Shown here: positions 1-7,991 of the stretch, one piece after another
How positions within the stretch are numbered: position 1 is the first letter of the stretch
How the letters are laid out: every line of letters starts with the position of its first letter
Assembly: GCA_018822845.1 (NCBI GenBank)
Contig: JAHJJD010000049.1
Span: 1-64,000, forward strand
Origin: Gammaproteobacteria bacterium
GTDB taxonomy: Bacteria > Pseudomonadota > Gammaproteobacteria > Thiotrichales > Thiotrichaceae
DNA length: 64,000 bases
Direction of reading: 5' to 3'
Position numbers and translations under genes: made by a program
The notes under the pieces: generated by a model
The model's database searches: none
Seen by the model: the letters and a program-made list of their open reading frames with translations, nothing else
What the model was told of the DNA's origin: nothing

Positions 1-3
1 ACA

Positions 4-134
4 GTCCCAAAATAACTTCCCTGTATCCAAGCTGCCATGAAGAGGGCGACCACCGGTCGCCCCTACAGGGGATGATCTTCGTAGGGGCGACCGGTGGTCG
101 CCCTCTTGGGGGAGTCGGGGAGTTATTTCAGGAC
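4..134. repeat. Compound hairpin element 1 (GTAGGGGC family)
   Basis: Two exact inverted 25-base arms (42-66 and 81-105) are separated by 14 bases. Each arm is itself a near-palindrome built on GGGCGACC/GGTCGCCC. An imperfect outer inverted repeat encloses them: GTCCCAAAATAACTTCCC at 4-21 against GGGGAGTTATTTCAGGAC at 117-134. The element lies just downstream of guaA. It has the same plan as the element at 16849-16979 but a different core sequence. It looks like a non-coding REP/MITE-type element. No gene is seen here. Confidence 0.8.
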
Positions 135-174
135 AATTCCTTAATCCTACGAATCCCAGTTCAAGAAAAGGAGT

Positions 175-1752
175 TTATTCCCACTCAATCGTGGCAGGCG
201 GCTTCCCGGAAATATCATAAACTACCCGTGAAATCCCCTTGATCTCATTGATAATCCTGCGGGAAACCAGATCAAGATAATCGTATGGCAAGTGCGCCCA
301 GCGCGCCGTCATAAAGTCGATGGTTTCCACCGCCCGCAACGCAATCACGTAATCATAGCGGCGGCCATCGCCAGTCACCCCAACCGATTTCACTGGCAGG
401 AATACCGCGAACGCCTGCGAAGTCTTGTCATACAGGTCATGCTTGCGCAGTTCCTCAATGAAAATGTGGTCAGCCAGACGCAGCAGGTCAGCGTATTCCT
501 TTTTCACTTCGCCGAGGATACGCACTCCCAGGCCAGGGCCGGGGAATGGATGGCGGTAAACCATTTCTGGTGGCAGGCCGAGTTCCACACCCATCACCCG
601 CACTTCATCCTTGAACAGTTCACGCAGCGGCTCGACCAGACCCAGCTTCATGTTTTCCGGCAAGCCACCGACGTTATGATGCGACTTGATCAGGTGCGCC
701 TTGCCGGTTTTTGCCCCGGCGGATTCGATCACATCCGGGTAAATCGTGCCTTGCGCCAGCCATTTGGCATTGGTCAGTTTGGAAGATTCTTCGTCGAAAA
801 TGTCGATGAACATGCCACCGATGATCTTGCGCTTTTTCTCCGGGTCGGTAACGCCCGCCAATGCTGACAGGAAACGCTCTTCCGCATCCACGCGGATGAC
901 TTTCACCCCCATGTGCTCGGCGAACATCGCCATCACCTGATCGCCTTCGCGATAACGCAACAGGCCGGTATCGACGAATACACAGGTCAACTGCGTACCA
1001 ATCGCCTTGTGCAACAATGCAGCGACCACCGAGGAATCCACCCCGCCGGACAGGCCGAGGATCACTTCATCCGACCCCACCTGTTCGCGGACTTTGCGGA
1101 TGTTGTCTTCGATGATATTGGCCGTTGTCCACAAACCTTCACAGCCGCAGATGTCATGTACAAAACGTTGCAGGATGCGCTTGCCCTGTTTGGTATGCGT
1201 CACTTCCGGGTGGAATTGCAGCGCGTACAGCTTGCGGGTTTCATCCGCCATCCCGGCAATCGGTGCGGAATCGGTGCTGGCCATCAGTTTGAAACCTGGC
1301 GGCATTTCCACAACCTTGTCACCGTGCGACATCCACACATCCAGCAGGCCGAAACCTTCCGGGGAAACATGGTCTTCGATTTCACGCAGCAATTCAGTAT
1401 GGCCACGCGCCCGCACTTGGGCATAGCCGAATTCGCAATGGCTGGAAGCTTCCACCTTGCCACCGAGTTGCGCCGCCATGGTCTGCATGCCGTAGCAAAT
1501 GCCCAGCACTGGCACGCCCTGCGTGAACACGGTATCCGGCGCACGCGGCGGTTCCGCATCAGTCACGGATTCGGGGCCACCGGAGAGGATAATGCCTTTA
1601 GCGCCGAAATCAGCCACTGCCTGCGCATCCACATCCCACGGGTAAATTTCACAGTAAACACCCACTTCGCGCACCCGGCGCGCAATCAACTGGGTGTACT
1701 GCGAACCGAAATCAAGGATCAGTACGCGGTCAGCATGTATATTTTGTGTCAT
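175..1752 (-). CDS. guaA: GMP synthase (glutamine-hydrolysing)
   Basis: This cytosolic enzyme converts XMP to GMP using ATP and glutamine, the last step of guanine nucleotide synthesis. The 525 residues match the usual length. The N-terminal class I amidotransferase domain shows the nucleophile motif VLGICYGMQ and the FHPEV histidine/glutamate pair near residue 180. The ATP-pyrophosphatase P-loop GLSGGVDSS follows at about residue 235. The C-terminal dimerisation domain ends in KPPATIEWE, the typical terminus. The gene starts 4 bases after guaB ends, so the two form a guaBA operon read from the guaB promoter. Compound hairpin element 1 lies immediately downstream and may form the transcript end. 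Confidence 0.98.
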   Translation of the reverse strand: MTQNIHADRVLILDFGSQYTQLIARRVREVGVYCEIYPWDVDAQAVADFGAKGIILSGGPESVTDAEPPRAPDTVFTQGVPVLGICYGMQTMAAQLGGKVEASSHCEFGYAQVRARGHTELLREIEDHVSPEGFGLLDVWMSHGDKVVEMPPGFKLMASTDSAPIAGMADETRKLYALQFHPEVTHTKQGKRILQRFVHDICGCEGLWTTANIIEDNIRKVREQVGSDEVILGLSGGVDSSVVAALLHKAIGTQLTCVFVDTGLLRYREGDQVMAMFAEHMGVKVIRVDAEERFLSALAGVTDPEKKRKIIGGMFIDIFDEESSKLTNAKWLAQGTIYPDVIESAGAKTGKAHLIKSHHNVGGLPENMKLGLVEPLRELFKDEVRVMGVELGLPPEMVYRHPFPGPGLGVRILGEVKKEYADLLRLADHIFIEELRKHDLYDKTSQAFAVFLPVKSVGVTGDGRRYDYVIALRAVETIDFMTARWAHLPYDYLDLVSRRIINEIKGISRVVYDISGKPPATIEWE

Positions 1753-1756
1753 GTGC

Positions 1757-3322
<1,566 letters not shown>

Positions 3323-3362
3323 TTATCTCATTGAAGAACTTTAGGAGAGGAGGAACCCATTG

Positions 3363-3698
3363 ATGAAATTGAAAGCACTGTTTACTGCCGTAGCACTGTC
3401 CGTAATGGTTTCAACTGCGTTTGCCGCAGACGATAAAGTCGCCCTCAAGGGTGACGCATCCGCAGAGCTCAAGGCTGCTTATGAATCTGCCGAAAAAGAA
3501 AACTCTGCCGCCAAGAAAGCCGGTTTTGAGTGGTTCATGGACGGCAAAGCCATGTCCAAAATTCTGGAAGATGGCGTCAAGGCCGCCAATGAAGGCAAGG
3601 ACGAAGACGCCATGAAAACCTTCAAGAAAGTCGAAGCTGCTGGCAAAGCCGCTCAGGCACAGGCTGAAGCCGCCAAGACTGCTGCTCCGCACTTCTAA
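3363..3698 (+). CDS. Small periplasmic helical protein, SoxXA-binding (SoxK)-like
   Basis: The protein has 111 residues counted from the ATG at 3363; the track begins one TTG codon earlier. A strong AGGAGAGGAGG ribosome site precedes the start. A signal peptide (KLKALFTAVALSVMVSTAFA, cut before ADDK) sends it to the periplasm. The mature part is an alanine/lysine-rich helical domain with AAKKAGFEW, a GK.EDA segment and a C-terminal QAEAAKTAAPHF. This spacing resembles the SoxXA-binding protein family, which stimulates the SoxXA cytochrome of thiosulfate oxidation. It has no CxxCH haem motif. No sox genes are in the window, so the assignment rests on sequence pattern only. It has its own promoter and terminator. 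Confidence 0.5.
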   Translation: MKLKALFTAVALSVMVSTAFAADDKVALKGDASAELKAAYESAEKENSAAKKAGFEWFMDGKAMSKILEDGVKAANEGKDEDAMKTFKKVEAAGKAAQAQAEAAKTAAPHF

Positions 3699-3720
3699 GC
3701 GCTTTCACTGACCCAAAGAG

Positions 3721-3747
3721 AGCCGGGCACTGTCCCGGCTTTTTTGT
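3721..3747 (+). terminator. Rho-independent terminator after the SoxK-like gene
   Basis: The stem AGCCGGG/CCCGGCT with a six-base loop is followed by a run of T. It separates the SoxK-like gene from xseA, whose ATG is only 13 bases further on. Confidence 0.85.
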
Positions 3748-3759
3748 TATGGTTGCCCC

Positions 3760-5097
3760 ATGCAAGCAGAACGCACTATCCTCACCGTATCCCAGCTCAA
3801 CAACGAAGTTGGCCAGCTACTGGCGCAAGGTTTCCCCGCCCTGTGGGTGGAAGGCGAAATTTCCAACTTCGTGCGTGCCGCTTCCGGCCACCTCTACTTC
3901 AGCCTGAAGGATGCTGGCGCGCAAGTCCGTTGCGCCATGTTCCGCAACCGCGCCATGTACATGCAGCTCGCCCCGCGCAATGGCCTGAAAATCATGGTGC
4001 GGGGCAAAGTCGGCCTGTATGAACCGCGTGGCGAATACCAGTTCATTATCGAGCACATGGAAGATGCAGGGATCGGTGCGCTGCAACGCCAGTTCGAGGA
4101 ACTCAAGCGCAAGTTGCAGGCACAAGGTCTGTTTGCCGGGGAACACAAAAAGCCCCTGCCCGCTTTTCCGCGCTGCATCGGCGTCATTACCTCACCAACC
4201 GGGGCAGCTATCCGTGACATCCTCAACGTGCTGAAACGCCGTTGCCCGCAGATTCCGGTCCTAGTCTTTCCAGTGCTGGTGCAAGGGGAAGGCTCCAAGG
4301 AACAGATCGTCAACGCCATCCGCCAGGCTGACCGGGAGCAACGCTGCGATGTGCTGATTCTGGCGCGTGGCGGCGGTTCCATCGAAGACCTGTGGTCGTT
4401 CAACGAGGAAATCGTTGCCCAGGCTGTCTACGCTTGCCAGACACCCATTATTAGCGGCGTGGGGCATGAAATCGATTTCACCATTGCCGATTTCGTCGCC
4501 GACATCCGTGCACCTACCCCATCCGCCGCTGCCGAACTGGTCAGCCCGGACATGGCTGCCCACCAAACCCATTTGCAGCGCCTGTTCCAGCAATTGCAAC
4601 GCAACCAGTTACGCAAAATACAACTGGCAGGCGAGCACCTGCTGCGCCTGCACCAACGGCTGGAAAACCAGCGCCCCACCAACCGCTTGCAGCAGAAAGC
4701 GCAACGCCTGGATGAGCTGGACATGCGCTTGCGCGCGGCTCTTGCCCGCAGCCTGCAACAACGCAGTGCACGGCTGGAAAACCTGCATGCCCGCCTGCAA
4801 ACCCAGTCCCCTGTCCGCCGGATTCGCCAGCAGCAGGAACAGCTTGCCCGCCTCCGCCAGCAACTGGCGCTGCGTATCAACCAGCAACTGGAAAAAGCCC
4901 GCAGCCGTTTACAGATGCAGGCAGGCCAATTGCAGGCGCTCAGCCCGCTGGCGACTCTGGAACGCGGTTACAGTATCGTGCGTAATGCGGAAACGGCCCA
5001 GCTCGTGCGTAGTACGGCAAGCCTGCGGCTGGGGCAAACGGTTGCCACCGAATTGATGGACGGCAGCTTCGAAAGCATCGTCACCCGCATCAACTAA
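3760..5097 (+). CDS. xseA: Exodeoxyribonuclease VII large subunit
   Basis: This is the large subunit of the single-strand-specific exonuclease VII, which works with several small XseB subunits in mismatch repair and DNA damage processing. It has 445 residues, a normal length. The N-terminal OB fold contains LWVEGEISNF and SGHLYFSLKD. The catalytic region has GVITSPTGAAIRD, LARGGGSIEDLWSFN and SGVGHEIDFTIADF. A long glutamine/arginine-rich coiled coil spans about residues 265-400, and LERGYSIV sits near the C-terminus. The last 8 bases overlap the convergent RpfE-type gene. xseB is not next to it. Confidence 0.96.
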   Translation: MQAERTILTVSQLNNEVGQLLAQGFPALWVEGEISNFVRAASGHLYFSLKDAGAQVRCAMFRNRAMYMQLAPRNGLKIMVRGKVGLYEPRGEYQFIIEHMEDAGIGALQRQFEELKRKLQAQGLFAGEHKKPLPAFPRCIGVITSPTGAAIRDILNVLKRRCPQIPVLVFPVLVQGEGSKEQIVNAIRQADREQRCDVLILARGGGSIEDLWSFNEEIVAQAVYACQTPIISGVGHEIDFTIADFVADIRAPTPSAAAELVSPDMAAHQTHLQRLFQQLQRNQLRKIQLAGEHLLRLHQRLENQRPTNRLQQKAQRLDELDMRLRAALARSLQQRSARLENLHARLQTQSPVRRIRQQQEQLARLRQQLALRINQQLEKARSRLQMQAGQLQALSPLATLERGYSIVRNAETAQLVRSTASLRLGQTVATELMDGSFESIVTRIN

Positions 5098-6103
5098 GCT
5101 GTTCCCAGCTTGCCGCTTTGTTTTGCCAGAACTTCCAGACCGGTGATGGCTGGCAATGCAAAGTGCGCCCATCGCAGGGCGTCAGGCTGACGCTGAATTT
5201 GCCGGATTTCATGCCCGCCAGTGCCGGGGCAAACCAGTTTTCTTCCAGCGTATGCATGACTTGCTGCCAGGCATAGGGGTCATCGCTGACCGAGGGAATC
5301 AGCAGGTCTTCGAGGATGATGGGGTAAATACCTGATTCTAAGCGGCAATCTGCCAAGCTGGTAGCTGGCTGGTATTGGCTATTGGTTGCCACAGCCAGGG
5401 TTTGGGCAGTGGTGGTCAGGCCGGAAAATCCCCCCCAGCCTCCCTTTTGCAAAGGGGGGAGTGACGCAGGGTTACTTGCGCCCCACAACCAAAGGGCATT
5501 GACAGCTGGAATATTGCTGGTGTGCAGCAGCATCTGGATTTCGTTAAGCAGACGATGCCAATAGCGCTTGTCGCCCTGTGGCAACAAGGGAAAGACGCCC
5601 TGCCCCAATGCCTGGGAAATGGGTATGGTGCGCAGACTGGAAGAGGCAACCCTTGCGCCCAGCAAATACCAGCGCCGGGGATGCCTTGCGACCAGTTGCA
5701 GGCCATCTTCCGCCAGATGCCGGTTGAGCAAAACCAGCAGGGTTTCCATTTCCTGCTGACTGATCTGCGGGGGTTCGGCACGCAGCAACACCTGATCAAC
5801 GCCACTTTGCAGGAAAACCGGGTCAGCGCACATCAAGGGCTGTTCTGGCAAGGCAGCAAAATCCAGCAGATAACGGTAGTAAGCAAACGGAATTTCACTA
5901 TCGGCAGGATGCCCGCAAATATGAAAAAGGGTGTTTTCCAACCCGGATACCGGCAGCGTTTCCACCCGCGCATTTGCGCACAAGCGTAATAAATGCCCTG
6001 CATGCGGATGAAAAGCAAAATCTTTGCGCCACAAAGGCAAGGGCTGTAACAGACCGGGAATGATGAAAGAAATGTGAGGCTTTGCAGACAAATCAATGCT
6101 CAT
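5090..6103 (-). CDS. RpfE-type regulatory/phosphoglycerate mutase-like protein
   Basis: The 337-residue cytosolic protein belongs by overall pattern to the 'regulatory protein, RpfE type' family of gammaproteobacteria and Xanthomonas (IPGLLQPLP at the start, HPRRWYL, NEIQMLLH, NALWLWG). The family's biochemical role is poorly defined. The sequence SLPPLQKGGWGGFSG after NALWLWGASNPA is encoded by a palindromic repeat read in frame (feature 5426-5463), so about 15 residues are likely repeat-derived. The start codon lies inside the 3' end of the short regulator-like ORF 6093-6254. The 3' end overlaps xseA by 8 bases. Confidence 0.65.
   Translation of the reverse strand: MSIDLSAKPHISFIIPGLLQPLPLWRKDFAFHPHAGHLLRLCANARVETLPVSGLENTLFHICGHPADSEIPFAYYRYLLDFAALPEQPLMCADPVFLQSGVDQVLLRAEPPQISQQEMETLLVLLNRHLAEDGLQLVARHPRRWYLLGARVASSSLRTIPISQALGQGVFPLLPQGDKRYWHRLLNEIQMLLHTSNIPAVNALWLWGASNPASLPPLQKGGWGGFSGLTTTAQTLAVATNSQYQPATSLADCRLESGIYPIILEDLLIPSVSDDPYAWQQVMHTLEENWFAPALAGMKSGKFSVSLTPCDGRTLHCQPSPVWKFWQNKAASWEQLS
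5426..5463. repeat. AATCCCCC-family palindrome inside the RpfE-type gene
   Basis: The segment AAATCCCCCCCAGCCTCCCT, then TTTGCAAA, then GGGGGGAG forms a hairpin. It is read in frame on the minus strand as LPPLQKGGWGGF. It is the same family as the hairpins at 12261 and 34252. Confidence 0.7.
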
Positions 6104-6254
6104 GGTTCAAAATGAACAAGCCTATGGCCTTGTGCAGCCCTTCCACGTCGGCAATGGATACCGCTTCACCATAAGGTGTTTGCTTATTTTCAAATCCGTT
6201 GCATAGCCAGACATTGGCAAGGCCGCAAGATTGGTAATGGAGCAGATCAGACAT
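6093..6254 (-). pseudogene. Truncated HTH-type regulator, N-terminal fragment
   Basis: A 53-codon ORF, below the track's cutoff, runs from the ATG at 6254 to the TGA at 6095-6093. Its product contains YQSCGLANVWLCNGFE, TPYGEAVSIADVEGLHKAIG. This resembles the N-terminal half of a family of small HTH/antitoxin-like regulators that normally continue into a helix-turn-helix. The DNA-binding half is missing and the frame stops inside the start of the RpfE-type gene. It could be a remnant or a shortened but translated protein. The family resemblance is from memory. Confidence 0.45.
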
Positions 6255-6286
6255 AAAACAACCTCATTTTGGTTGGGGCGTGCATG

Positions 6287-6640
6287 TCAGCTAATGATGC
6301 TTGATAGTATTTCAAGCACTTCATCTGTGAGGCTTGCCGGTGCTGTTTCTACTTTCCGCGCCCCTCTGTTTTCAAGGTCAAGCATCCTTACGGCACTGAC
6401 CAATACAACCCCTTGCGTTTCAGTCCCGCACCCCATCAACGGCACGGCAAACCCTGCTACCCGTGCAAGGTTCCCGCCCTGGGTAATCGGCGCTACCAAT
6501 GCAGTACCTACGGTATTGTTAAAATCACGGGGAGAAAGTACCAGTGCAGGGCGCATATCGCCTTGCATTTCCCTGCCTACTGTCGGGTTAAAACTGACTC
6601 GCACAATATCGCCGCGTTCAAATCCTCTGCGCTTTACCAT
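6287..6640 (-). CDS. chpB: ChpB/MazF-family mRNA interferase toxin
   Basis: The 117-residue PemK/MazF-fold endoribonuclease cleaves mRNA when not held by its antitoxin. Family motifs are clear: FERGDIVRVSFNPTVGREMQG at the start, RPALVLSPRDFN, a ChpB-type APITQGGNLARVAGFAVPL, and GVVLVSAVRMLDLENRGA. These fit E. coli ChpB more closely than MazF. The gene overlaps the 3' end of the antitoxin gene by 7 bases, the usual antitoxin-first arrangement. Confidence 0.92.
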   Translation of the reverse strand: MVKRRGFERGDIVRVSFNPTVGREMQGDMRPALVLSPRDFNNTVGTALVAPITQGGNLARVAGFAVPLMGCGTETQGVVLVSAVRMLDLENRGARKVETAPASLTDEVLEILSSIIS

Positions 6641-6900
6641 ACTTCATTTCCAACCGCTGGCATGTTTTCCCAATCCTTTGCTTCCTGAGGCATGGGTGCA
6701 TCAGGGTCACACTTTGCCAGCAGGTCAGCCAGCTTATACTTTTTCCGTGCTGCCTTTGGTTTTGCCTGCAAAGTGAGGCGGTCGCCTTCCAGCTTCATTT
6801 CCACCTTTTCACCAGCAGCCAGCCCCAGCACTGATAGCCACTGCTTGGGGATAACGACTGCTACAGAATTGCCGACATTGCGTAATGTTGCGGTAGTCAT
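6634..6900 (-). CDS. chpS: ChpS/MazE-family antitoxin
   Basis: The start is MTTATLRNVGNSVAVVIPKQ at 6900, because TATAGGAGGTGATCAA upstream is a near-perfect ribosome site; the track start is 17 codons too early. The product has 88 residues. An AbrB/SpoVT-type swapped-hairpin DNA-binding domain fills residues 1-50. The tail YKLADLLAKCDPDAP...GNEVW matches the toxin-binding tail of ChpS. It should neutralise ChpB and repress the operon. The strong ribosome site fits the need to make more antitoxin than toxin. Confidence 0.9.
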   Translation of the reverse strand: MTTATLRNVGNSVAVVIPKQWLSVLGLAAGEKVEMKLEGDRLTLQAKPKAARKKYKLADLLAKCDPDAPMPQEAKDWENMPAVGNEVW

Positions 6901-6980
6901 TTGATCACCTCCTATAAACTTCCTATCCTGCATTGTAGGCAAGTTTTCCAAAAAGAAAACACCAAAATATCAGCACTTGT

Positions 6981-7067
6981 TTACGATCCTTTCACCTGTT
7001 GGCGCTTTGCCAGTATTTCCGCTGCGTGTTGCTGCTGGTAGGCGGTTATGTCGCCTTCCTCGCTCAT
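6981..7067 (-). CDS. Possible 28-residue ORF
   Basis: A short frame (MSEEGDITAYQQQHAAEILA...) follows TAGGAACC, a usable ribosome site. No family is recognised. It may be a leftover of a lost gene between the toxin-antitoxin pair and tRNA-Pro. Confidence 0.2.
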   Translation of the reverse strand: MSEEGDITAYQQQHAAEILAKRQQVKGS

Positions 7068-7109
7068 TGGTTCCTAGAAGCCTGATACAGATTGACGCAC
7101 CCTGAAACA

Positions 7110-7142
7110 CAAAAACCCTTGCAGATTGCGGCCTGCAAGGGT
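7110..7142 (-). terminator. Terminator downstream of tRNA-Pro
   Basis: On the minus strand ACCCTTGCAG/CTGCAAGGGT pairs over ten bases around an eight-base loop and is followed by TTTTTG. It lies 38 bases after the tRNA 3' end. Confidence 0.75.
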
Positions 7143-7179
7143 CTTTTGAAGCGTTCTGAAACAGCTTGAAACAGTTAGT

Positions 7180-7256
7180 TGGTCGGGACGAGAGGATTCG
7201 AACCTCCGACCCCCACACCCCCAGTGTGGTGCGCTACCAGGCTGCGCTACGCCCCG
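7180..7256 (-). tRNA. tRNA-Pro (anticodon GGG)
   Basis: A full cloverleaf can be folded. The acceptor is CGGGGCG/CGTCCCG, the D stem GCGC/GCGC, and the anticodon arm CCACA-CTGGGGG-TGTGG with anticodon GGG. The T arm is GGAGG-TTCGAAT-CCTCT and CCA is encoded. It is 77 nucleotides long and lies upstream of the terminator at 7110-7142. Confidence 0.95.
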
Positions 7257-7306
7257 ACCGAAGGGGTGCAAGCTTACCGTAACCAGCAAGCAAGCTCAAG
7301 CTGAAT

Positions 7307-7690
7307 TCAGTGCTTGAGGATATAGAGGATACGCTCAAGCTCCTGAATGATTGGCGCAACATCATTGCCATTGACAATGATGGGTTCCAGCGGCGACTCT
7401 GCCTGCGGCGGCATATGCGCGTCTTCCAGCAGTTTCTGGCGTGCACCGCTGATCGTATAACCCTGCTCATACAACAGGGAACGGATCTGACGGATCAGCA
7501 ACACATCGTTACGCTGGTAATAACGCCGGTTGCCGCGCCGCTTCATCGGTTTGAGGGAAGGAAACTCCTGCTCCCAGTAGCGCAACACATGTGTCTTGAC
7601 GCCACACAGGTCGCTGACTTCACCAATGGTGAAGTAGCGCTTGCCCGGAATGGGTGGCAGTTGACTGTTAGGCGTCACCGCTTCCTGCAT
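7307..7690 (-). CDS. MerR-family transcriptional regulator
   Basis: The 127-residue protein has an N-terminal winged-helix MerR domain ([28 protein letters not shown], then [13 protein letters not shown]). A short C-terminal helix ([14 protein letters not shown]) should form the dimer coiled coil. It has no cysteine cluster for metal sensing, so the effector is unknown. It overlaps the end of ihfA by 23 bases and is the last gene of the pheST-ihfA operon. The same neighbour order is common in gammaproteobacteria. Confidence 0.9.
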   Translation of the reverse strand: MQEAVTPNSQLPPIPGKRYFTIGEVSDLCGVKTHVLRYWEQEFPSLKPMKRRGNRRYYQRNDVLLIRQIRSLLYEQGYTISGARQKLLEDAHMPPQAESPLEPIIVNGNDVAPIIQELERILYILKH

Positions 7691-7976
7691 ATTCCTCTAC
7701 TCGCTGTTTGAGCTTTTGCCCAGGCCGGAAAGTCACCACGCGGCGCGCCGTGACCGGTATTTCTTCCCCTGTTTTCGGGTTGCGGCCCGGACGCTGCGTC
7801 TTGTCACGCAGCATAAAGTTGCCGAACCCCGACAGCTTCACGTTTTTACCTGTTTCCAGAGCATCACGGATTTCTTCAAAGAACATTTCGACCAAGTCCT
7901 TTGCTTCGCGTTTGTTCAAGCCCAGTTCTTCAAATAAATGTTCGACCATATCCGCTTTGGTCAGTGTTGTTGTCAT
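7668..7976 (-). CDS. ihfA: Integration host factor subunit alpha
   Basis: This 102-residue DNA-bending protein of the HU/IHF family forms a heterodimer with IhfB. It shapes nucleoid DNA, promoters and recombination sites. The start [29 protein letters not shown] and the beta-arm [29 protein letters not shown] with its intercalating proline are diagnostic. It follows pheT by 15 bases, as in E. coli. Confidence 0.97.
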   Translation of the reverse strand: MTTTLTKADMVEHLFEELGLNKREAKDLVEMFFEEIRDALETGKNVKLSGFGNFMLRDKTQRPGRNPKTGEEIPVTARRVVTFRPGQKLKQRVEEYAGSGDA

Positions 7977-7991
7977 GCACTATCTCCCTGT

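Noticed and set aside
6970-7289. ORFs containing [11 protein letters not shown]- or [10 protein letters not shown]-type peptides across the tRNA-Pro region
   Set aside because: These are translations of the tRNA gene itself, a common annotation artefact.
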